A DNA stretch of 44,871 bases, taken from Anaerolineae bacterium. GTDB taxonomy: Bacteria; Chloroflexota; Anaerolineae; JAFGEY01. The translations under genes were made by a program, and so were the position numbers. The notes beneath the pieces were generated by a model. It was not told the DNA's origin, made no database searches, and worked only from the letters and a program-made list of their open reading frames with translations. The stretch covers positions 1 to 44,871 of the forward strand of contig JAFGIE010000138.1 of assembly GCA_016929775.1 (NCBI GenBank), read 5' to 3'. Shown here in pieces: positions 25,001 to 31,002 of the stretch (position 1 is the first letter of the stretch; every line of letters starts with the position of its first letter).

Positions 25001-25112
25001 TCTGGCTCCGTCCGCGCCACCACGACCAAGCGCCCAAGAGCGCGCAGCACAGCGCTACGGCGACGGTCAGCCCCAGTTGTAGCCAGGGACGGTCGCGCAG
25101 TCGGCGCCGCAC
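22038..25112 (-). CDS. glycosidase-like ectodomain fused to O-antigen ligase/polymerase
   Basis: This 1024-residue protein has a basic N-terminus and membrane anchor (about 13-33). A TIM-barrel glycoside-hydrolase-like domain of clan A type spans about 50-390, with VWDEPN (169-174; E172 matches the acid/base Glu). A beta-sandwich follows at about 400-510. Then come about ten membrane segments and a WaaL/Wzy-type O-antigen ligase domain with 'RVRGLYGSPNNLALYVSRALP' and 'DHPLTGVGMDNYLYAYRSWY...HPHNLILDAWTRLGLPG', including the key periplasmic His. The expected nucleophile position after strand 7 (usually W-x-T-E-x-G-W) reads WAVAGGW, so the Glu is absent (A292). GTG 25112, just after the upstream stop, was chosen; GTG 25142 would add ten residues. 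Confidence 0.8.
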   Translation of the reverse strand: MRRRLRDRPWLQLGLTVAVALCCALLGAWSWWRGRSQIPLDAAPLSDPLANLNQVGVNLDLGDAAPEAIDALLAPLRPAGVRWVRQRFPWNAIERQPGMLDWARWDAIVAACAAHDLRLIAVLDGAPSWARPNAASDDPLAPPQETSDWGDFAARVARRYRGQIAAYQVWDEPNLAAHWGGRYVDPVAYTRLLREGAIRIREADPGAPILLAALAPTLETGPLNLNEIDYLRGVLAAGGAPFFDVVAVQPYGFAAPPDARPRADVLNFRRVELVRGELVRQGMADRPLWAVAGGWHHLPPTWQGDPSPWPSVTREQQAAYTADALRLAREEWPWMGPIVMYALQPNADPSDPRTGFALRDAEGAPTPAFEGLSATPAAPPALHVGTYVPGPDTAQISGDWRFAASGADPPRGAAIEHKNAVLSFDLHAAALDLTVRRGDYWGVLYVSIDGQAVNGLPRDEEGRSYLVLYDPAGGEKRVTVARGLATRSAHRVEIVAHGGWGQWPIVNWVAYGALAPSSGGAAAWALGALALAATLAAGAQLASVPALHDPTYRAIGRLFRWYRALPEWIPVAATLVTALLWYVSPWSAVALPLLALLFLLVFLRIDLGLALVACALPFYLRPKAMFGRPFSVIEVGLAICLAAWLLARALDLGRDWRQGAAQPLAWRLQRLDAQLRGAPLRLWRTWAWLDKGVLALLLVALLSLNWTAHRPVAYRELRTLFLEGAIYYALLRLAVRSPRARQRVVEGWLLGAVAISGVGIAQLIAGVDLITAEGVWRVRGLYGSPNNLALYVSRALPVLLAIAWQGRQREARIAYGLAALPVVAALVMTLSKGALLIGVPAALLALGLVQRNRRATWAALAAVAAIGLLVLPFAFTERFRSVLNLRAGTAFFRLKLWRSTVAMIADHPLTGVGMDNYLYAYRSWYVLPSAWEELDLSHPHNLILDAWTRLGLPGLIVVGGLFYAALRTVLQQLRTAYGDRRALLLGLFSVLVAILAHGMVDQAIYTPDLFLVFALILAMAGPPR

Positions 25113-25114
25113 GT

Positions 25115-26689
25115 TCAGTCCACCCAGTCCACGTGCGTACACTGTCCATCTCCGGTGAGCTGCTGCACCTGCCCGTCAACTAGGTCAACGATGTGCAGGT
25201 CGCCCAAGTAGAGGACCACAACCTGGTTGCCGTCCGGCGACCACGCGTGGGTCACCGGGCGCGACAGCCCACGCACGCCGGGTGCGGGGTACAGGAGGCG
25301 CGCGTTGCTGCCGTCGCGATCCATGACCCAGATGCTGTACCGGCTGTCGTAGGAAGCGAGGGGCACGTCCGCCTCGGCATAGGCGACCAGGCTGCCGTTC
25401 TCCCGGGGGGGCGACCAGCGCGGCTCGCTCCACATGCCGACCGGCCCAGGCGTCAGGCGTGCGCGCACCTGGCGCCCCATGTCAAAGGCCCATACCTCAA
25501 AGCGCTCGCTCTCCTGGGCGTCGCGGGCGGGTTCCTCGGCGTGGATCGTCGCGGCGATGTACCAGCTGTCGGGCGACCAGGTCACCGCCGAGACCCACGC
25601 CTCGTCGCCGCGGGTGTCGTACGGCGCAAACGAAGCCAGTGGGAAGGCGCGCCGCGTTGCCACGTCCACCCATCCCACCTGGTCCGCGCGTGCGTAGGCG
25701 ATCTTGGCCCCATCGGGCGACCACGCGTACCGGGCGCCCCAGGAGCGGTACTCGCCTGCGTCGTCGCCGTTCAGGATGCGTCGCGGCTGCTCCGGATCGA
25801 ACACGCCCTCCTCGTCCAAGAGGGGGACAACCCACAGATCGCCGCTTCCCTTGGCGCCCGACGTGCCGCTCTTGACGCCCGTGGTATAGGCGATCGTTCG
25901 CCCGTCGGGCGACCAGTCGGCCCACAGCACGCTCTGGATCGGCAGGCGGAGGGGCTCTTCCCCGACCAGGGCGACGTTCAGGAGGTAGAGGTCGTTGAAC
26001 GGTCCATCGAACTCGATCGTCTCTGTGATCGCAGAATAGAGCAGGTACGCGCCACTGGGGGAGAGGGCAAAGGCGCGCCCGTCGAGATCGCCGCCGCCCG
26101 TGACCGGCTGGCGGCTCGCGCTCGCCCCGCGCATCAACCACGCATTGCCCGCGTTGAGATAGGCGATCGTGCCGTCGAACGCGACCGAGTCGAGCATGCC
26201 CTCGACGCCGACGACCGTGATCTGTGCGGCAGGCTCTTCGATGACGACCCGGCGCATGATGCTGCGCGAGACCTCGACGCCGTCCTCGAACTGCAGGCGG
26301 TAGGTGATCTCGACCTCCCCGTTCTTGCCCGCCTGGACCAGCCGCTGCTCGCCCGCGGCGAGGGCCTCGCTGCGCAGCCGTTGCTGCCCGTAGGGCAATA
26401 CCTCGCGCTCGACGATGATCTCTTCTTGCACCCGGATGACCCGGATCGTCATGCCCTGTGTCAGCTCGACCCACAGGTCGGGCTCGACGCGGTCGTCGTC
26501 GTCGATCGTGACGCCCACCTCGGCGAGCGCCTCGCGCACGGTCAGGACCTCGGTCGACGTCGCGATCTCGCGCCCGTCCGCCTGGACCACGATCTGGCGG
26601 ATGGCGATCGTGGGTTCGCAACCGCACCATAGCACGAGCAGGGGCACGAGGAGGATCAGCGTGAGGATGCGCCGGGGGTGAGCGGTCAA
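25115..26689 (-). CDS. envelope protein with DUF348, G5 and beta-propeller domains
   Basis: This 524-residue secreted protein has a signal sequence (residues 4-24, ending WCGCEP, an imperfect lipobox). Next is a ubiquitin-like DUF348 domain ('IVVQADGREIATSTEVLTVREALAEVGV'), then a G5 domain ('EEIIVEREVLPYGQQ ... LVQAGKNGEVEITYRLQFEDGVEVSRS'). From about residue 165 a TolB-type propeller follows, with repeated WSPDG blades ('DWSPDGRTIAY', 'AWSPDGAKIAY', 'TWSPDSWYIAA', 'AWSPDGNQVVV'). DUF348 and G5 domains occur in cell-wall-binding proteins such as Rpf/YabE relatives; a propeller attached to them is unusual. TTG 26689 with GGGGGT upstream is the only reasonable start. It is separated by three bases from the preceding OB-fold gene's stop and adjoins the ligase gene. 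Confidence 0.75.
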   Translation of the reverse strand: MTAHPRRILTLILLVPLLVLWCGCEPTIAIRQIVVQADGREIATSTEVLTVREALAEVGVTIDDDDRVEPDLWVELTQGMTIRVIRVQEEIIVEREVLPYGQQRLRSEALAAGEQRLVQAGKNGEVEITYRLQFEDGVEVSRSIMRRVVIEEPAAQITVVGVEGMLDSVAFDGTIAYLNAGNAWLMRGASASRQPVTGGGDLDGRAFALSPSGAYLLYSAITETIEFDGPFNDLYLLNVALVGEEPLRLPIQSVLWADWSPDGRTIAYTTGVKSGTSGAKGSGDLWVVPLLDEEGVFDPEQPRRILNGDDAGEYRSWGARYAWSPDGAKIAYARADQVGWVDVATRRAFPLASFAPYDTRGDEAWVSAVTWSPDSWYIAATIHAEEPARDAQESERFEVWAFDMGRQVRARLTPGPVGMWSEPRWSPPRENGSLVAYAEADVPLASYDSRYSIWVMDRDGSNARLLYPAPGVRGLSRPVTHAWSPDGNQVVVLYLGDLHIVDLVDGQVQQLTGDGQCTHVDWVD

Positions 26690-26692
26690 TGA

Positions 26693-27175
26693 CTACCCCC
26701 TGTTCGCGAGCTCGGGATGGCTCGCCAGGAATGCCTGTAGCTCTTGGTTTGCCTCGACGAACGCGGCTGCACACGCCTCCAACTGGGCATGGTCGCGACC
26801 CTCGTCCCGAGCGCGCTTGTAGGCCTCACGGCACTCCTCGAGCAGATCCTTCAGTTCGTCGAGCCTGCATGCGGCCTGGTAGAGCTTGCTCTGTATCGCC
26901 GTTGCAATGACCGCCACGTAGAGCTGTCCAGTGGTCGCGTCGCGGCGTGGCTCGAGATACCCCTCGACGATCAAGTCTGTGTCGTCCTCGGGTTCGAGGT
27001 GTGCCTTGCGCCACTGGCGGACCGTGCACTCGACTACGTACCGGGTCTGGCCGAAAAGCTTGAGACCGCGAGGTGGATGACGGGTCGCCGGACCGGTGAC
27101 GATGACAAAGCAAACGCTCCGCTCCTCTTTCTGGATGTTCCTGGCGCGGCCGCTCAACATGACTTTGGCGCCCAT
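26693..27175 (-). CDS. OB-fold (SSB-like) protein with helical C-terminus
   Basis: The N-terminal ~100 residues of this 160-residue protein read as a single-strand-binding-like OB fold: 'GAKVMLSGRARNIQ' as strand 1, 'TRYVVECTVRQWRKAH', then 'DLIVEGYLEPRRDATTGQLYVAVIATAIQ', which mirrors the SSB strand 4/5 hairpin. The remaining 60 residues are charged helix (DELKDLLEECREAYKRARDEG) with no acidic SSB tail. Nucleic acid binding is plausible but unproven; it could be a diverged SSB used for a special role. ATG 27175 has GGAGGAGG upstream. It has its own strong promoter and starts the three-gene unit with the propeller protein and ligase. Confidence 0.5.
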   Translation of the reverse strand: MGAKVMLSGRARNIQKEERSVCFVIVTGPATRHPPRGLKLFGQTRYVVECTVRQWRKAHLEPEDDTDLIVEGYLEPRRDATTGQLYVAVIATAIQSKLYQAACRLDELKDLLEECREAYKRARDEGRDHAQLEACAAAFVEANQELQAFLASHPELANRG

Positions 27176-27218
27176 GCTTGCGCAGCCTCCTCCCCCCGGA
27201 GCAACCATCCGAGCTGCG

Positions 27219-27247
27219 ATTGTAACACGGCTGACCGATTTTGGCAA
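27219..27247 (-). promoter_or_regulatory. sigma70-type promoter of the OB-fold/propeller/ligase unit
   Basis: Minus-strand TTGCCA (27247-27242) and TACAAT (27224-27219) are separated by 17 bases. The start is near 27212. It is back-to-back with the plus-strand promoter at 27264-27292, so the two could share a regulator. Confidence 0.78.
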
Positions 27248-27263
27248 AGTGCTCGCGGTGCAC

Positions 27264-27292
27264 TTGGTCATCCGGGGCTCTTGGGCTATAAT
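27264..27292 (+). promoter_or_regulatory. promoter of the HhH membrane protein gene
   Basis: TATAAT at 27287-27292 is a perfect -10; the -35 at 17 bases is TTGGTC (27264-27269), matching in its first three bases. The sequence from the -10 on, TATAATGGGGGCG, is identical to that at 16419-16431. Confidence 0.6.
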
Positions 27293-27336
27293 GGGGGCGT
27301 GGAGCCGCGCACCATAGGAGGGGGAGAGGAGGAACC

Positions 27337-27828
27337 GTGGTCAGCTGGGGATGGGTGATCGTATTCGCGATTGTGGGACTGCTCCTAGGGGTGTTGATCG
27401 GGTGGATCCTGTGGGGCCGCAAGTGGAAGGCGTGCGAGAAGCGCGCCCGCGAGCTGGAAGGCACGCTCCACCGGCAGGAATCCGAGATCGCAGACCTCAA
27501 GGCGGAGCGGCAAGGGGCAGGGGTCCGGATCGGCGAGCTGGAGGCTGCGCTCGCCGACGCACAGGCGGCAACCGCCGAGCCCGAGGATCTGACCGTGATC
27601 GAGGGGATTGGTCCCAAGGTCTCGGGCCTGCTCGCGCAAGCCGGGATCATCAACTATGCTCAACTCGCAGCAGCCAGCGTGGATCGCCTCCGGGAGATCA
27701 TGCGCGAGGCAAGCCTGGCGATGGCTGATCCCAGCACCTGGCCCGATCAGGCAGCGCTGGCGGGCGCCGGCAAGTGGGAAGAGCTCCAGGCGCTGCAGGA
27801 TGAGCTGAAGGGCGGGCGCCGAGCTTAG
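27337..27828 (+). CDS. membrane-anchored coiled-coil protein with helix-hairpin-helix domain
   Basis: This 163-residue protein has one N-terminal membrane helix (5-27), a coiled coil of about 50 residues (CEKRARELEGTLHRQESEIADLKAERQGAGVRIGELEAALADAQ), then a C-terminal helix-hairpin-helix domain, 'DLTVIEGIGPKVSGLLAQAGIINYAQLAAAS'. The IEGIGPK loop is the usual DNA-backbone or protein contact. Similar TM-coil-HhH proteins are common in Chloroflexota and Bacteroidota and have no settled function. GTG 27337 is preceded by GGGGAGAGGAGG. It has its own promoter and is divergent from the OB-fold gene. Confidence 0.75.
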   Translation: MVSWGWVIVFAIVGLLLGVLIGWILWGRKWKACEKRARELEGTLHRQESEIADLKAERQGAGVRIGELEAALADAQAATAEPEDLTVIEGIGPKVSGLLAQAGIINYAQLAAASVDRLREIMREASLAMADPSTWPDQAALAGAGKWEELQALQDELKGGRRA

Positions 27829-27868
27829 CCTACGCCCCCTCGCCCGGTGTGATCGCAACCTACGCCCG

Positions 27869-27906
27869 CAGGGCCCATCGCCGCAGCCGCTGGGTGGTGG
27901 GCCCTG
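27869..27906. terminator. 9-bp inverted repeat between convergent genes
   Basis: CAGGGCCCA (27869-27877) and TGGGCCCTG (27898-27906) form a perfect stem with a 20-base GC-rich loop. It lies between the stops of two convergent genes (27828 and 27934), the right place for a bidirectional terminator, but no T-run follows on either strand. Confidence 0.4.
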
Positions 27907-27933
27907 TGCCGCCCTGGAGCCCGCCGAGGCAGC

Positions 27934-30888
27934 CTAGCGGGCAGGCCTGACCTCGACCTGCCCCAGCAGCACACGGTCGCCGGCTGCGCCGCCCGGGTCG
28001 ATCACCGGCAAGCGCTGCATGTCCGCCGGGTTGTACATCCCGACCTCGATCGCGTACGCGCCTGGGGGTGCGTCGACCGCGACCTGGATCGCGTACGGGT
28101 CGACGATGATCTCGCCCGGCAGCCAGAGCGTCGTCGGATAGCCGCCGCCGCGTGGAGGGTTGTCCTTTTGCCCGCGCACCTGCCCACCCGGGTCGAGCAA
28201 GTGGGTGAACACCGTATAGTCCTCGTCCATCGACGCGCGGCAGCGCCAGATCAGGGTCAGGTGGAGCGTATCGCCCGGTTCCGCAGCCGCCCGGTCGAGG
28301 TCGTAGCCGAGCAGCTCGACGCCCGCGCCGAGACGTGCGCCGACGGGGTTGGCGTAGAGAGGCGGCTCCCACAGCCGGTCGGTAGCCTGGACGTGGATCG
28401 TGCCCAGGACGACGGCGCTTCCTCCCTGCGCCGTGGGCAGAGGACGCCCCGCGCCGTCGACCACCGAGACGAGTAACTCCCAGTCGCCCGCCGCGACGTC
28501 GATCGGCAGGCGCAGCGCGTACCGGTCACGGACCAAGGCGCCACTCTCCCAGTCCCGGAACGGGTATCGCCCGTGCACCGGGTGCCCGTCCCAGAGCACG
28601 ACCTCGCCCGCGGGTCCCGAGAGCACGACCCGCACCGCTGGATCGCCCTCGATCGCTGCCAGCGCGCGCCAATAGAGCGTCAGCGCCAGCGTCTGCCCAG
28701 GCAGCAGATCGCTGCGGTCCCGGTCGGCGCCCAGGAGCACGATCGCATCCCCGAACTGCGCATCGAACCGCGCCTGCATGGGCGGCAGCGTCGACGCCGG
28801 TCGCCCCGCGGGCGCGACCGCGATCGGCCCCGCCAGGGCAACCGTGCCTGCCATCTGCCCGCTCTCGTTCAGGACTGGCAGACGCGCGTCTGCGGAGGGC
28901 GAAAAGACGCCCACATGGAGCGTGTACGCGTCTGGGGGCGCGCCGACGGCGATCGGCAAGCGCAGCCGATAGATCGCGACCTCGCCGGGGCGCCACTGGG
29001 CGGGCGGGTAGTGGAAAAAGGTCGCCTCTGCCCAACGGAAACCGAGGTCGTCGACCAGGTGTGCAAAGAGGGTCAAGTCATCGCGCGTGACAGTGCGCTG
29101 CACCTCGAGATAGAGCGTGACGTCTAGTTCCGCGCCCGAGATGGGAGGCGCGTTGAGGTCATACCCGAGCAGCGTCAGCGTGTTGCCCAGGTTGACGTCC
29201 ATAGGCGCATGGGGATGGGGCGCCGGGCGCGTGTCCGCCTCGAGCCGGTAGGCTTCGAACCCCACCTCGCCGTCGGGTCCGTACTCCCGGTGGATCAGCG
29301 TCTGCGGGGCGAGGTACTGCTCGCGGAGCAGTGGATCGACGGGCATGGTGTGGTCGTAGACCAGGATCGCCGGTCGGGCGCCGGGCGGAGGCAGGACCAG
29401 CGTGCTCCCGCTGAGCCACCGGATCTGCTGGTAGTCGCGCGCGTACACGGCGAGCGTGGCGTGTTGTTGAAAGTAGGTCGCCACGTACGCGTCGGCCTCG
29501 GGGTGGGCGTTGAGCAGCGCTGCAGCGCCGATCAAGGCTTCGTTCCCCTTGTAGTAGGGGTCCGGGGATGCAGCCCAGGCGCGGTACACACCATGGGTGC
29601 GCAGGCCCTCGTGGGCGAGCAGACCGATCAGGACGGCGGTGAGCAGCAGGCCCTGCCTGGCGGGCGAGCGCGCCACCAGGCGCGCTACCCAGTGGAGGGC
29701 TGTGACCAGGCCCAGGGCGGCGAACACGAACACCGCTGGGACGAGCGCCATCGCGCGCAGGTTGTGCGGCACGCCGCTCGCCGACAGCACGTTGGGGACC
29801 ATCATCACCGGCAGCCAAGCGAGCAGCAGCACGTAGGGCAGGCGTGGGTAAGCGTGTGGCGCGGAGGGCAGCTCGCCCTTGTGCGATTGTGACGCCCCTC
29901 GCCTCCGCACGACGAGCCACAGGCAGACCAGCAGGCCAAGGTAGAAGGCGGGCCCCACGACCCGGTCAAAGACCGGCTTGCCCGGAGCGTTGTAGAGCGG
30001 GTTGAGGTCGCCCGCGCGGGTGAACATGCCCAGTGCCAGGCGCACGGTCCGCCAGAGTGTGCCCCACAGATCGCCCTGGTTCACGGCGGGGCTCAGCACA
30101 GAGACCTGCGCGAGACGGACGGAAAAGGCCTCCGGACTGCGCAGGAAAAAGGCGCCCAGCGGCGCAAACACGACCAGCGCCGCCAGGCCGAACAGGGCGA
30201 ACTGGGCGAGGCGGAGCCGCCAGCGGCGCCGGTCGGCGATCGTGGCCCACGCCCACACGACGAGCAGGAGGATGGGCAGCGCCCGCACGGAAGAATAGGT
30301 GTAGGCAGAGAGACCTGCCCAGGCCCCGGCGATCGCGGCGCGGACGGGGCGCCCGGTGCGCAGGGCCTGCAGCAGCGAGCCGCAGGTCAGGGCGAGGAGC
30401 GGGGGCAGGGCGATCGCGCGGTAGCCAAAGCGGCTGAGGTGCACCTGCCAATACGAGACGGCGACCAGCGCTGCGCTGTAGAGCGGCAGCCAATGGACCG
30501 CTCGCTCCCAGGCGCCGTGCGGCACGATCCCGGTCGCGGTGAGCAGCTGTCGCGTGAACCAGTAGGTCAAGGCGACGTTCAGGATCCCGAGCCCTGCCGA
30601 TGTGAGCCGCAAGGCAAAGGGTGTCACGCCTGCGAAGCGCATCACGCCGGCGGCGAGGTAAAAGTAGAGCGCTTCTTTGCCGGTGTAGGGCCGGATAAAG
30701 ACGGGCAGCGCCTCGCCGCGCGCGATCTCGCCTGCGAGGATGACGTTCGCCGCCTCGTCGTATTCCAGGCAGGAGGGCGTCTGCCCCAGGTCGCCCAGGC
30801 GGAGCAGGGCGGCGAGGGCAACCAAGGCTACGGCGATCCACTGCTCGGCGCGTGCGAGCCGCTCCACGCTTGTCTGTGCTCCTCTCAT
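27934..30888 (-). CDS. GT39-type membrane glycosyltransferase with three C-terminal beta-sandwich repeats
   Basis: In this 984-residue protein residues 18-440 hold about 11 membrane helices in the pattern of ArnT/PMT-like GT-C enzymes, which use polyprenyl-phosphate sugars outside the membrane. The first loop has 'SCLEYDEAANVILAGEIARGE', with the acidic pair expected for the catalytic Asp. 'SRFGYRAIALPPLLAL' is also family-like. After about residue 440 comes a soluble domain, then three repeats of about 140 residues beginning near 567, 712 and 853, each opening 'LLGYDL/LLGADR ... L.LTLYW'. These look like carbohydrate- or protein-binding sandwiches. ATG 30888 has only a weak SD. It follows the ABC exporter on the same strand. 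Confidence 0.82.
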   Translation of the reverse strand: MRGAQTSVERLARAEQWIAVALVALAALLRLGDLGQTPSCLEYDEAANVILAGEIARGEALPVFIRPYTGKEALYFYLAAGVMRFAGVTPFALRLTSAGLGILNVALTYWFTRQLLTATGIVPHGAWERAVHWLPLYSAALVAVSYWQVHLSRFGYRAIALPPLLALTCGSLLQALRTGRPVRAAIAGAWAGLSAYTYSSVRALPILLLVVWAWATIADRRRWRLRLAQFALFGLAALVVFAPLGAFFLRSPEAFSVRLAQVSVLSPAVNQGDLWGTLWRTVRLALGMFTRAGDLNPLYNAPGKPVFDRVVGPAFYLGLLVCLWLVVRRRGASQSHKGELPSAPHAYPRLPYVLLLAWLPVMMVPNVLSASGVPHNLRAMALVPAVFVFAALGLVTALHWVARLVARSPARQGLLLTAVLIGLLAHEGLRTHGVYRAWAASPDPYYKGNEALIGAAALLNAHPEADAYVATYFQQHATLAVYARDYQQIRWLSGSTLVLPPPGARPAILVYDHTMPVDPLLREQYLAPQTLIHREYGPDGEVGFEAYRLEADTRPAPHPHAPMDVNLGNTLTLLGYDLNAPPISGAELDVTLYLEVQRTVTRDDLTLFAHLVDDLGFRWAEATFFHYPPAQWRPGEVAIYRLRLPIAVGAPPDAYTLHVGVFSPSADARLPVLNESGQMAGTVALAGPIAVAPAGRPASTLPPMQARFDAQFGDAIVLLGADRDRSDLLPGQTLALTLYWRALAAIEGDPAVRVVLSGPAGEVVLWDGHPVHGRYPFRDWESGALVRDRYALRLPIDVAAGDWELLVSVVDGAGRPLPTAQGGSAVVLGTIHVQATDRLWEPPLYANPVGARLGAGVELLGYDLDRAAAEPGDTLHLTLIWRCRASMDEDYTVFTHLLDPGGQVRGQKDNPPRGGGYPTTLWLPGEIIVDPYAIQVAVDAPPGAYAIEVGMYNPADMQRLPVIDPGGAAGDRVLLGQVEVRPAR

Positions 30889-30916
30889 CCCGGCGCTGCA
30901 CGGTCCGCCGTTGTAC

Positions 30917-31002
30917 TGCCTGTGACGCGCTCTCAGGCCCTCCCGCTGGCGCCGTGCCAGTGTGTTGCCTATGGCGCGCTCTCAGGCTCTCCAGGTGGCG
31001 TC
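30917..31002 (+). repeat. degenerate tandem repeat at the 3' end of the ABC exporter gene
   Basis: Bases 30917-30953 and 30966-31002 match at 31 of 37 positions with a 49-base period. The second copy covers the last codons and stop of the exporter gene; the first lies just beyond, in the gap before the GT39 gene. Confidence 0.6.
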
